A stretch of DNA of 7,026 nt from Holophaga sp. (GCA_031292735.1 JARLGP010000270.1:1-7026); one strand, 5' to 3'; shown: positions 1 to 6,298, counted from the first letter of the stretch. The notes: generated by a model not told the origin, from the letters alone. Program-made: numbers and translations.

Positions 1-282
1 AGCGGCAACAGCGGCCTGGGCGGGGCCGCCCGCGGCCTTTTCCCCGGCGGCGCCGATGCGGGCCACCACCGTGCCCACCGGCACCGTGGCGTTGGTCTCC
101 ACCAGGATCTCCAGGACGATTCCGGCCACCGGCGCCGGGATCTCGGCATCCACCTTGTCCGTGGAGATTTCATACAGGGTTTCGTCCTTGCCGATGGCTT
201 CCCCCGCCTGGCGGTGCCATTTGATGATGGTGGCCTCGGTGATGGATTCCCCCATTTGCGGCATGACGACGTCGAAGGCCAT
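1..282 (-). CDS. 2-oxoacid dehydrogenase E2 (dihydrolipoamide acyltransferase), N-terminal lipoyl domain, cut by window edge
   Basis: Translating the minus strand from ATG at 282 gives 94 residues that run off the left edge without a stop. Residues 1-77 are a biotinyl/lipoyl domain: it opens MAFDVVMPQMGES and carries the lipoylation hairpin EISTDKVDAEIPAP, with K43 as the expected lipoyl-lysine. From about residue 80 an Ala/Gly/Pro-rich linker begins, as in E2 proteins, where it leads to the peripheral-subunit-binding and catalytic acyltransferase domains (not in the window). E2 subunits form the core of the pyruvate, 2-oxoglutarate or branched-chain 2-oxoacid dehydrogenase complex and pass the acyl group from E1 to CoA. 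The MPQMGESI-type opening is commoner in 2-oxoglutarate and branched-chain E2s than in pyruvate E2, but the lipoyl domain alone does not decide the substrate. It lies 11 bases downstream of gatA and has a strong AGGAG ribosome binding site. Confidence 0.93.
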   Translation of the reverse strand, partial: MAFDVVMPQMGESITEATIIKWHRQAGEAIGKDETLYEISTDKVDAEIPAPVAGIVLEILVETNATVPVGTVVARIGAAGEKAAGGPAQAAVAA

Positions 283-290
283 AGCTGGTT

Positions 291-295
291 CTCCT
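291..295 (-). promoter_or_regulatory. Ribosome binding site of the E2 gene, overlapping the gatA stop
   Basis: The minus strand reads AGGAG at 295-291, eight bases before the E2 ATG at 282. Its first two bases are the last two of the gatA TAG stop codon (296-294). This fixes the E2 start and suggests that ribosomes finishing gatA help initiate E2. Confidence 0.75.
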
Positions 296-1742
296 AGGTG
301 AGGGGCGGAAGCTTGCGGTGATGGGTGGTGGCCTGCTGGAAGGCGTGGGCCACTTCCAGAAGCCGGACATCCTGGCGGGAGGGGCCGATCAGCTGGAGCC
401 CCACCGGCAGGCCGGAACTGAACCCGGCCGGGACCGAGAGGGCGGGGAGGGCGGCCAGGGAAGGGGTGACGGTGAACACGTCGGCCAGGTACATGGCCAG
501 CGGATCGGCCTTGGCGCCGAAGGTCCAGGCGGTGCCTGGGCAGACCGGGGTGGCCAGGAAGTCCACCCGCTCGAATGCTTCCTGGAAATCCCGGGCGATG
601 AGGGTGCGGGTCTTCAGCGCCTTCAGGTAGAAGGCGTCGTAGTAGCCCTTGCAGAGGCAGAAGGCGCCCAGCAGGATGCGCCGCTTGGCTTCGGGGCCGA
701 AACCCTGGTCCCGGGTATCCGCGATCGTCTCCTGGACGCCGGCTCCGGATTTCCGGGCGCCGTAGCGCATGCCGTCGAACCGGGCCAGGTTGCTGGAAAC
801 CTCGGAGGTGTTGATCAGGTAGTAGGTGTCGATGGCGTAGCCGGTGTGCGGCAGGCTGAGCTCCACCAGTTCCGCCCCCTGGGCCGCCAGCACCGCCAGG
901 GCGGTCTCCAGGGTGTCGCGCACCCCGGGCTCGATGCCCGTGGTGAAGTATTCCCTGGGCAGCCCGATGCGCAGTCCCTTCAGTTCCGCCGGGCGCAGGT
1001 CGGCCAGGCGCTCGGCGCCCGGCAGGCTGACGCTGGTGGAATCCAGCGGGTCGGGCCCGGCCATGACCGAGAAGCCCGCCGCCAGATCCTTGGCGCTGGC
1101 CGCCACCGGGCCCACCTGGTCCAGGGAGGAGGCCATGGCGGTCACCCCGTAGCGGCTCAGCACCCCGTAGCTGGGGCGCAGGGCGGTGACGTTGCAAAAG
1201 CTGCCGGGCAGCCGGACCGATCCGCCGGTGTCGGATCCCAGGGCGAACGGCGCGTAGCCGGCCGCCACCGCCACCACCGAGCCGGAGGAACTGCCGCCGG
1301 GAACCCGGGTGGGGTCCCAGGGGTTCCGGGTGGGACCGAAGGCGCTGTACTCGCCGCTGGAACCCATGGCGAATTCATCCATGTTGGCCTTGGCCATGGG
1401 CACCGCCCCGGCATCCAGCAGCCGCTGCACCACCGTGGCGTTGTAGGGGGCGCGGTAGCCGCCCATGATCCGCGAGCCGTTGCTCACCGGGGCGCCCTGC
1501 CAGTGCAGGTTGTCCTTGAACACCACCGGGATCCCCAGCATCGGGCCCCGCTCGCCCCGGGCCAGGCGGACATCCGCCGCCCGGGCGGCCCGGAGGGACG
1601 CTTCCCGGTCCCGGTACAGAATGGCGCCCAGTTGCCCGTCCAGCCGGTCCATGCGGTCCATGGCGCCCAACGCCAGGAATTCGGCGGAAAGGTCTCCCGC
1701 CGCCAATCCTTCCCGCCAAGCCGTCAAAGGACCCGAGCCCAT
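294..1742 (-). CDS. gatA: Asp-tRNA(Asn)/Glu-tRNA(Gln) amidotransferase subunit A (GatA)
   Basis: This 482-residue protein has the usual GatA length (about 485) and is a full amidase-signature enzyme. The Ser-cisSer-Lys triad is visible: K76 in GIPVVFKDN, S151 in PGGSSSGS, and nucleophile S175 in SDTGGSVRLPG. The spacings of 75 and 24 residues match the GatA and FAAH families. GatA-type marks rather than generic amidase marks are MDEFAMGSS (121-129), SSNLARFDG near 316-324, KRRILLG (353-359) and DPLAMYLAD (413-421). GatA releases ammonia from glutamine and channels it to GatB, which amidates misacylated Glu-tRNA(Gln) or Asp-tRNA(Asn) in the cytoplasm. The ATG at 1742 has GGGAG six bases upstream, and an in-frame TAG at 1766-1764 excludes a longer start. 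gatC and gatB are not adjacent. The cis-Ser loop reads GGSSSGS instead of the commoner GGSSGGS, a small change that leaves the catalytic residues intact. Confidence 0.95.
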   Translation of the reverse strand: MGSGPLTAWREGLAAGDLSAEFLALGAMDRMDRLDGQLGAILYRDREASLRAARAADVRLARGERGPMLGIPVVFKDNLHWQGAPVSNGSRIMGGYRAPYNATVVQRLLDAGAVPMAKANMDEFAMGSSGEYSAFGPTRNPWDPTRVPGGSSSGSVVAVAAGYAPFALGSDTGGSVRLPGSFCNVTALRPSYGVLSRYGVTAMASSLDQVGPVAASAKDLAAGFSVMAGPDPLDSTSVSLPGAERLADLRPAELKGLRIGLPREYFTTGIEPGVRDTLETALAVLAAQGAELVELSLPHTGYAIDTYYLINTSEVSSNLARFDGMRYGARKSGAGVQETIADTRDQGFGPEAKRRILLGAFCLCKGYYDAFYLKALKTRTLIARDFQEAFERVDFLATPVCPGTAWTFGAKADPLAMYLADVFTVTPSLAALPALSVPAGFSSGLPVGLQLIGPSRQDVRLLEVAHAFQQATTHHRKLPPLT

Positions 1743-1931
1743 GCCCTGCTCCCAATAAGAAGACTAGAGTGTGCCAGCATTCGCCGGCCGGAGATAGCGC
1801 GGCGGCCGGGCCCGGAATCGGGGTAGCATGATTAAACCGCCCCTGATTATGCTCGTCCCGGATTTGGGGTAATATCTCGATAGCCACCTTGTCGTCGATA
1901 ATTAGGTCATCCTGAGCGCCACGGATCTGTC
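1743..1931. promoter_or_regulatory. Divergent intergenic region between gatA and the J-domain gene
   Basis: These 189 bases separate two divergent genes and must hold start signals for both, unless transcription enters from elsewhere. The part from about 1825 to 1910 is clearly richer in A and T than the flanking genes. Possible -10 boxes are TAATAT (1870-1875) and GATAAT (1897-1902) on the plus strand, and CATAAT on the minus strand (1851-1846). None has a convincing -35 box at normal spacing, so no exact promoter is claimed. No tRNA, hairpin terminator or credible small ORF was found here. Confidence 0.45.
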
Positions 1932-2651
1932 ATGAACCCTTACGAAGTATTGGAAATAGCAGCAGGGGCATCGCCGGATGAAATCAAGGCCGCCTATCAC
2001 GGCATGGCGAAAAAATGGCACCCCGACCGCTATACAGGGGCGGCCAAGGTCGAAGCGGAACAGCGCTTCCGGATGCTGGCCGAGGCCTATAACATGATCA
2101 AGGACACCCCCGCCCGGGAGGAACGGACGGCCCCCGGCCTCGCTCCGGCGCCGCCCTCCGCTCCCGCCCAGATCCAGCTGGACCACGCGCCGGAGATGCG
2201 CGCCGGGACCAACAAGAGCGCGGAGGAGTGGTTCAGGGACGCCAAGGCGGCAGCGGAGGCCAAGGCCCCGGAACGGGCCCTGGGCCTGATCCAGTACGCC
2301 ATCCGGCTGGACAGCGAGCATGCCGAGTTCCACGCCCTGCACGCCAAGCTGCTGGACCAGACCAAGGGGGACAAGCGGACCCTGGTCCGGGCCCTGGAAA
2401 CAGCCCTGCGGCTGGATCCCAAGGACGTGGATTCCAGCATCCTGCTGGCCGAGACCTTCCAGGGCCTGGGCATGCACGCCAGGGCCAGCCGGCTGTGGAA
2501 CACGGTGCACAACCTGGCGCCCAACCACCCGATCTTCTCCCCGGTGAAGATCAAGGGCAAGAACAGCGAAAAGCCCGGACTGGGCGAGCAGTGGAACACC
2601 CTGGTGGCCACCACCAAGGACGCCATCAATCGATTGTTGAAGAGGGGTTGA
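1932..2651 (+). CDS. J-domain protein with TPR-like C-terminal half
   Basis: The 239-residue protein starts with a J domain (about residues 2-58): it opens NPYEVLEIAAGASPDEIKAAY and has the diagnostic HPD tripeptide at 30-32 (KKWHPDRY), the motif that stimulates DnaK ATPase. A Pro/Ala-rich linker follows (about 61-85). Residues about 97-199 look like three degenerate TPR helix pairs with ALGLIQYAIRLDSEHAEFHAL, ALETALRLDPKD and ARASRLWNTVHNLAPNHP as the clearest pieces. The C-terminus is short and basic (KDAINRLLKRG). There is no signal peptide, membrane segment, zinc-finger or substrate-binding domain of classical DnaJ, so it is a type III J protein, probably a cytoplasmic adaptor that brings DnaK to a partner bound by the TPR part. 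The partner is unknown. The ribosome binding site is weak (GGA about 7 bases before ATG). The stop lies two bases before the phosphatase start, so the two genes are probably coupled. Confidence 0.88.
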   Translation: MNPYEVLEIAAGASPDEIKAAYHGMAKKWHPDRYTGAAKVEAEQRFRMLAEAYNMIKDTPAREERTAPGLAPAPPSAPAQIQLDHAPEMRAGTNKSAEEWFRDAKAAAEAKAPERALGLIQYAIRLDSEHAEFHALHAKLLDQTKGDKRTLVRALETALRLDPKDVDSSILLAETFQGLGMHARASRLWNTVHNLAPNHPIFSPVKIKGKNSEKPGLGEQWNTLVATTKDAINRLLKRG

Positions 2652-2653
2652 GC

Positions 2654-3415
2654 ATGCGGATGGTGGCGGCCGGCCAGACGGAAGTTGGTTGTGTGCGCAA
2701 GCACAACGAAGATAATTTCTTAATGGAGGCAGAGCTGGGGCTGTTCGTGGTGGCCGATGGCCTGGGCGGTCATGCCGCCGGTGAAGTGGCCAGCCGGATC
2801 GTGGTGGACAAGGTCGGCGATTTCATATCCCATACCGCCGAGCGGGACCGCACCTGGCCGGTGGAATACGAAACGGACCTCAGCTACGACGGGAATCGCC
2901 TGAAGGCGGCCCTGCTGCTGGCCGACCAGGGCATCCAGAACGACATCCAGGCCAACCCCGAGCGGGAATCCATGGGTTCCACCGTGGTGGCCTGCCTGGC
3001 GCACGACGACCGGGTCACCCTGGTGCACGTGGGCGACAGCCGCGCGTACCTGTTGAACGCTGCCGGGATCCAGCAGGTGACCCGGGACCACTCCTGGGTG
3101 GCCGAGCAGGTGGAGAACGGCATCCTGACCCCGGAAGAGGCCCGCCACCACCCGTTCCGCAACGTGATCACCCAGGCCCTCGGCAACGGCGGCGATCTGG
3201 ATGTGGCGGTTCAGGAGATCCAGGTATCGGAATTGGATCGTATTTTGCTTTGCTCCGATGGCCTGTCAGGAATGGTTCAAGACCAGACCATCTGGGATAT
3301 CGTCACCCAGGCTCCCGACATGGAAGCAGCAGCGGAAAAACTTGTTAGCAAGGCCATGGAAAATGGTGGTGAAGATAATATTACCGTCGTGATCGTGGCT
3401 TTCGAACCGGAATAA
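2654..3415 (+). CDS. PP2C-family protein serine/threonine phosphatase (PrpC/Stp type)
   Basis: The 253-residue protein matches the length of stand-alone bacterial PP2C enzymes (PrpC, Stp, PstP catalytic part). Motifs in order: R15 and NED at 18-20 in VRKHNEDNF, VVADGLGGHAAGE with D35 and H40, GSTVVACL (108-115), HVGDSRAYL (125-133), LLCSDGLSGMV with D202, and GGEDNITVV with D241. D20, D35, D202 and D241 are the expected metal-binding aspartates, so it should be an active Mn/Mg-dependent phosphatase removing phosphate from Ser/Thr residues. There is no membrane segment or sensor domain. The ATG at 2654 has GAGGGG (2642-2647) six bases upstream, inside the end of the J-domain gene. A longer open frame upstream has no start that fits. 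No partner kinase is in the window. Codons in the last ~190 bases are richer in A/T than the rest of the gene. Confidence 0.95.
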   Translation: MRMVAAGQTEVGCVRKHNEDNFLMEAELGLFVVADGLGGHAAGEVASRIVVDKVGDFISHTAERDRTWPVEYETDLSYDGNRLKAALLLADQGIQNDIQANPERESMGSTVVACLAHDDRVTLVHVGDSRAYLLNAAGIQQVTRDHSWVAEQVENGILTPEEARHHPFRNVITQALGNGGDLDVAVQEIQVSELDRILLCSDGLSGMVQDQTIWDIVTQAPDMEAAAEKLVSKAMENGGEDNITVVIVAFEPE

Positions 3416-3438
3416 ACCTAAGATAGATCAAGTACAGG

Positions 3439-3466
3439 TTGACCCAAGACAGCAGAACGCTACACT
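3439..3466 (+). promoter_or_regulatory. Probable sigma70-like promoter of the pil operon
   Basis: In the 83-base gap between the phosphatase gene and pilM, TTGACC (3439-3444, five of six consensus bases) is followed after 16 bases by TACACT (3461-3466, four of six). Transcription would start near 3473, leaving a leader of about 25 bases before pilM. This is a match by eye; read-through from the upstream pair remains possible, because no terminator hairpin is seen in the gap. Confidence 0.5.
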
Positions 3467-3487
3467 GAATAGCCCTATCATCATAAG

Positions 3488-3492
3488 TGAGG
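3488..3492 (+). promoter_or_regulatory. Ribosome binding site that decides the pilM start
   Basis: TGAGG at 3488-3492 sits six bases before GTG at 3499. Choosing the earlier in-frame GTG at 3487 would place this site inside the coding sequence and leave no good site upstream. Confidence 0.6.
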
Positions 3493-3498
3493 CTCCCG

Positions 3499-4581
3499 GT
3501 GGGTCTTTTCGGTAATAAGAAAAAGCAGCTCATTGGCTTGGATATCGGCTCCAGTTCCGTGAAGGTCTGCGAACTGCAGGTCACCGGCAAGGGCGGCAAC
3601 CAGCGCTACCGGCTGCAGAAACTCGGCATTGCCCTGCTGCCCTTCGACGCCATTGTCGAAGGCGACATCATGGACAGCAACGCCGTGGCCACCGCCATCC
3701 GTCAGGTTCTGGCCGAACAGAAGATCAAGGCCAGGGACGTGGCCATTTCCGTGGCCGGCCAGCAGGTGATGGTCAAGAAAGTGACATTCCCCCTCATGAG
3801 CCCGGCTGAACTTGCGGAATCCGTGCGCTGGGAGGCGGAGAGCTTCTTCCCCGCGGGCCAGGGACTGGACGCCTATGCCCTGGACTTCGCCGTGCTGGAG
3901 GAGCGCCCCGCCGACGGCAACATGGACGTGGTGCTGGTGGCCTGCCGCAAGGACAAGATCGAGGCGTACCTGAGCTGCGTGGCCATCGCCGGCGCCAAGC
4001 CGGTGCTGGTGGACGTGGATGTGTTCGCCATCCAGAACCTCTATGAGATCGGCAGCAGCGAGGGCGCCAGGGATGAAGTGGTAGCCCTGGTCAACATCGG
4101 TGCCCAGTTCACCAACCTCACCATGCTGGTGGGCCGGAAGTCGCTGTTCTGGCGGGATATCGCCTGGGGCGGCCACCGCTTTACCGACAAGCTCATGGAG
4201 GACTGGGGCATTTCCCGGGAGGCGGCGGAACAACTGAAGGAAGGCATTCCCGCCGAAGGCCGCACGCCCGAAGAGGTGGAGCCTTCGCTTTCGGCCATTT
4301 CCGACAGCTTCGCCGATGAACTGGGCCGCACCATCGACTTCTTCCGCTCCAGTTTCAAGGTGGACCGGCTGGACCGCGTGCTGCTGTCCGGCGGCAGCGC
4401 CAAGATCGTTCACCTGCACGATATCCTCGGGGAGCGGCTGCGGGTTCCGGTGGACCGGCTGGATCCGTTCCATGGCATCGAAGTGGATGAGAGGAGCCTG
4501 GATCCCGCAGTGGTGCACGACATCGGCTGCACCGCCGCCGTGGCGGTTGGATTGGCTTTGCGCCAAGTGGGGGACCGATGA
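3499..4581 (+). CDS. pilM: Type IV pilus assembly protein PilM (actin-like ATPase)
   Basis: The 360-residue protein belongs to the actin/FtsA-like PilM family. It opens MGLFGNKKK and has the phosphate-1 loop GLDIGSSSVK (13-22), the phosphate-2 region ALVNIGAQFTNL (196-207), a family-typical RDIAWGGHRFTDKL segment (219-232), and the adenosine-binding motif VLLSGGSAK (294-302). WEAESFFP (111-118) is also typical of PilM. PilM sits on the cytoplasmic face of the inner membrane, binds ATP and the cytoplasmic N-terminus of PilN, and connects the pilus motor to the alignment complex. GTG at 3499 was chosen over the in-frame GTG at 3487 because of the ribosome binding site at 3488-3492 and because PilM proteins normally begin at the MGLFG-like segment. 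The stop overlaps the pilN start (ATGA, 4578-4581), so the two are probably translationally coupled and made in matched amounts. Confidence 0.95.
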   Translation: MGLFGNKKKQLIGLDIGSSSVKVCELQVTGKGGNQRYRLQKLGIALLPFDAIVEGDIMDSNAVATAIRQVLAEQKIKARDVAISVAGQQVMVKKVTFPLMSPAELAESVRWEAESFFPAGQGLDAYALDFAVLEERPADGNMDVVLVACRKDKIEAYLSCVAIAGAKPVLVDVDVFAIQNLYEIGSSEGARDEVVALVNIGAQFTNLTMLVGRKSLFWRDIAWGGHRFTDKLMEDWGISREAAEQLKEGIPAEGRTPEEVEPSLSAISDSFADELGRTIDFFRSSFKVDRLDRVLLSGGSAKIVHLHDILGERLRVPVDRLDPFHGIEVDERSLDPAVVHDIGCTAAVAVGLALRQVGDR

Positions 4582-5168
4582 TCAAGATCAACCTGCTGGG
4601 CGACACCCTCGCCCAGGTCAGCGGCAAAAAAACGGAAAAGCCCGAATCCGCTCCCGTCTTCCCGGAACCGGAAGGCTCCCAGCGTTCCAGCTTCCCCATC
4701 GCCGGCGTGCTGCTGGGGGTGCTGCTGTCCTGCCTGGGCGGCGTCTACTACGTCTGGCTCAACGGCAAGGTGGAACAGGCGCGCCATCGCCAGGCGGAGC
4801 TGCAGGCCAAGAAGCAGGAACTGGCGAAGTACATCGACCTGGAAAAGACTTTCCGGGCCCAGAAGGAATCCCTGCTGAAGAAGCGGGAAGTGATGGTGGG
4901 CCTCAAGACCAACCAGCAGCTCCCGGTGCACCTGCTGGAGCAGCTGGCTGATTGCCTGCCGGACGATGTCTGGTTCCGGGAGATCAGCCAGAAGGGGATG
5001 AACATCAGTATCAAGGGGGAAAGCACCAGTTTCGAAGCCATCAACCAGTTCCGCAACCGGCTTCTGGGGCAGACCAGGTGGTTCCAGAACGTCAATTACC
5101 CAGCGGCAAACAAGAAGGATCGCACGGTTGAATTCACCATCTCCTGCGATTTGAAGAACACTGCCTGA
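4578..5168 (+). CDS. pilN: Type IV pilus assembly protein PilN
   Basis: The 196-residue protein has the PilN plan. A short cytoplasmic N-terminus carries MIKINLLG (1-8), the position of the conserved INLLP motif that docks into PilM. A polar linker follows, then one membrane helix (about 39-60, FPIAGVLLGVLLSCLGGVYYVW), a charged coiled-coil segment (about 63-105), and a periplasmic ferredoxin-like domain with LLEQLADCLPDDVWF (119-133), typical of the PilN/fimbrial assembly family. PilN pairs with PilO in the inner membrane. The usual proline after INLL is glycine here. The start overlaps the pilM stop by four bases, and pilO begins eight bases after its stop. Identity rests on gene order as well as the motifs, since the family is divergent. 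Confidence 0.92.
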   Translation: MIKINLLGDTLAQVSGKKTEKPESAPVFPEPEGSQRSSFPIAGVLLGVLLSCLGGVYYVWLNGKVEQARHRQAELQAKKQELAKYIDLEKTFRAQKESLLKKREVMVGLKTNQQLPVHLLEQLADCLPDDVWFREISQKGMNISIKGESTSFEAINQFRNRLLGQTRWFQNVNYPAANKKDRTVEFTISCDLKNTA

Positions 5169-5176
5169 GGCCGCCC

Positions 5177-5791
5177 ATGAACTCGCAACTGCAGAAACAG
5201 ATTCTCATCGGCGGTTTGTCCGGCCTGCTCATCCTGGTCCTCGTCTACTTTCTCCTGGGGGGCAAGCGGGACGACCTGACGGCGCTGAAGGCCACCAACG
5301 CGAGCCTCGAGGCGGATGTGAACCGGGGCTACGCGCTCAAGGACGTCTACGAGAAGCTCAAGGCCGAGGTAACCCAGCAGGAGAAGTTCATTGAACAGTT
5401 GATCAGCATCATGCCCACCGACGCGGACCGGGGCGAGCTCCCCTACCGGGTCAAGAAGCTGGCGGACGCCGCGGGCATCGAGCAGGTCTCGTTCTCCCTG
5501 ATGCCGCCGGCGGTGAAGGAGTACTACACCGAATACCCCGTGCAGTTCTCGTTCCGGGCGGGATACCACACCCTGGGCCAGTTCACCTCCCTGGTGTCGG
5601 GCTACGGCAAGATCATCAACCTTTCTGACCTGCAGATGACCCGGGCGAACGGCAACCCGCTCTACCCGGTCTCCGTCACGTGCAAGGTAAGCGCCTTCGT
5701 CTACAACCCGGCCAAGCCGGCCGCCGCACCGGGCCCCAAGGGCGCCCGCCCCGCGGCCCCGGCGCCCGCCAAGAAAGACCAAGGAGACTGA
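5177..5791 (+). CDS. pilO: Type IV pilus assembly protein PilO
   Basis: The 204-residue protein has a very short cytoplasmic N-terminus, one membrane helix (about 8-28, hydrophobic ILIGGLSGLLILVLVYFLL), a coiled coil (about 30-75) and a periplasmic ferredoxin-like domain. LISIMPTDADRGELPYRVKKLADAAG (75-100) corresponds to the LP-E-P-LL region of PilO, where the coiled coil enters the folded domain. PilO forms homo- and heterodimers with PilN and contacts PilP. The last ~27 residues are an Ala/Pro/Lys-rich tail that looks disordered and is not a general feature of the family. GAGG at 5167-5170, overlapping the pilN stop, lies six bases before the ATG. Its stop codon is in the same reading frame as pilP, with only six bases between the TGA and the pilP ATG. 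Confidence 0.92.
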   Translation: MNSQLQKQILIGGLSGLLILVLVYFLLGGKRDDLTALKATNASLEADVNRGYALKDVYEKLKAEVTQQEKFIEQLISIMPTDADRGELPYRVKKLADAAGIEQVSFSLMPPAVKEYYTEYPVQFSFRAGYHTLGQFTSLVSGYGKIINLSDLQMTRANGNPLYPVSVTCKVSAFVYNPAKPAAAPGPKGARPAAPAPAKKDQGD

Positions 5792-5797
5792 GCCCCC

Positions 5798-6298
5798 ATG
5801 CCACGCATCCTTTCCATGCTCGCAGCCCTGGCGCTCGGCCTCCAACTCGGTGCCCAGGGCACCCCTGCCGCAACGGGGACCACCCCTGCCGCAACGGGGA
5901 CCACCCCCGCCACGTCGGTGGCCACCCCCGCGCCATCGGGCAACCCGCCCCTCAGCAACGAAGAGCTGCTGGTCACCAACGCCGTTCCCTATCACCCCAC
6001 CCTGGTGCGGGATCCCTTTGCCACGCCCACCGATGCGGAGCAGACCAACAAGGGCGACCTGGTGGACGATATCGCCGTCAAGGGCCGGGTGGTGGAGAAC
6101 GGCAAGACCTTCGCGGTGGTGTCGGACGCACGAGGCAACATCCGCACGCTGCCGGTGGGATTCCGGTTCCGGGATGGCGTGCTGGTGGCCATTGGGGAAA
6201 AGGCCATCACGTTCCATCAATGGGATCCCAGCGGCACCAATACCAGGATCTACCGGACAGTTGTCAAAATCTATAAGCGCGAGGAGGCTAAACGATGA
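5798..6298 (+). CDS. pilP: Type IV pilus assembly protein PilP, non-lipoprotein form
   Basis: The 166-residue protein begins with a signal peptide (about 1-19, MPRILSMLAALALGLQLGA). A Thr/Ala/Pro-rich repeat region follows (about 21-50), then a compact beta-rich domain (about 85-160). RDPF at 71-74 before that domain, and the GRVVENGKTFAVVSDARGN segment, are typical of PilP. PilP links the PilN/PilO inner-membrane pair to the periplasmic N-domains of the PilQ secretin. PilP of Pseudomonas and Neisseria is a lipoprotein; this one has no cysteine at all, so it cannot be lipidated in the usual way and is probably released or held by an uncleaved leader. AAGGAG at 5781-5786 lies eleven bases before the ATG, a long but usable spacing. 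The pilO stop at 5789-5791 is in frame, so no earlier start is possible. Its stop overlaps pilQ (ATGA). Confidence 0.9.
   Translation: MPRILSMLAALALGLQLGAQGTPAATGTTPAATGTTPATSVATPAPSGNPPLSNEELLVTNAVPYHPTLVRDPFATPTDAEQTNKGDLVDDIAVKGRVVENGKTFAVVSDARGNIRTLPVGFRFRDGVLVAIGEKAITFHQWDPSGTNTRIYRTVVKIYKREEAKR
5860..5943 (+). repeat. 21-bp tandem repeat in the pilP linker
   Basis: Two identical 21-base units (5860-5880 and 5881-5901, starting CACCCCTGCCGCAACGGGGA) are followed by two diverged units of the same length (5902-5922 and 5923-5943, both starting CACCCCCGC). They encode the Thr/Pro/Ala/Gly-rich linker (TPAATGT-like, seven residues per unit) between the signal peptide and the folded domain. 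The unit length keeps the frame, so copy-number change would only alter linker length. Confidence 0.85.

Noticed and set aside
318..1826. 502-codon open frame on the plus strand opposite gatA
   Set aside because: It is Gly/Gln/His/Arg-rich with no recognisable domain and mirrors the GC-rich third positions of gatA, whose catalytic motifs are clear.
1375..1887. Minus-strand 170-codon frame overlapping the gatA start and reaching into the intergenic region
   Set aside because: Its Gly/Pro/Arg-rich translation overlaps gatA in another frame over most of its length and shows no domain.
2228..2653. Longer upstream version of the phosphatase reading frame
   Set aside because: The extra sequence overlaps the J-domain/TPR gene, is Gly/Gln/Pro-rich noise, and the PP2C fold begins right after the ATG at 2654, which has a good ribosome binding site.
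3416..3498. Possible terminator between the phosphatase gene and pilM
   Set aside because: No GC-rich hairpin followed by a T-run is present; the only pairing found is a 4-bp AGCC/GGCT stem with a large loop.
3481..4566. Long minus-strand frame opposite pilM
   Set aside because: It is His/Gly-rich with no domain and is the complement of a well-supported pilM.
5096..6220. 374-codon minus-strand frame opposite pilO and pilP
   Set aside because: Low-complexity Gly/Arg translation; the plus strand has two coherent genes with ribosome binding sites.
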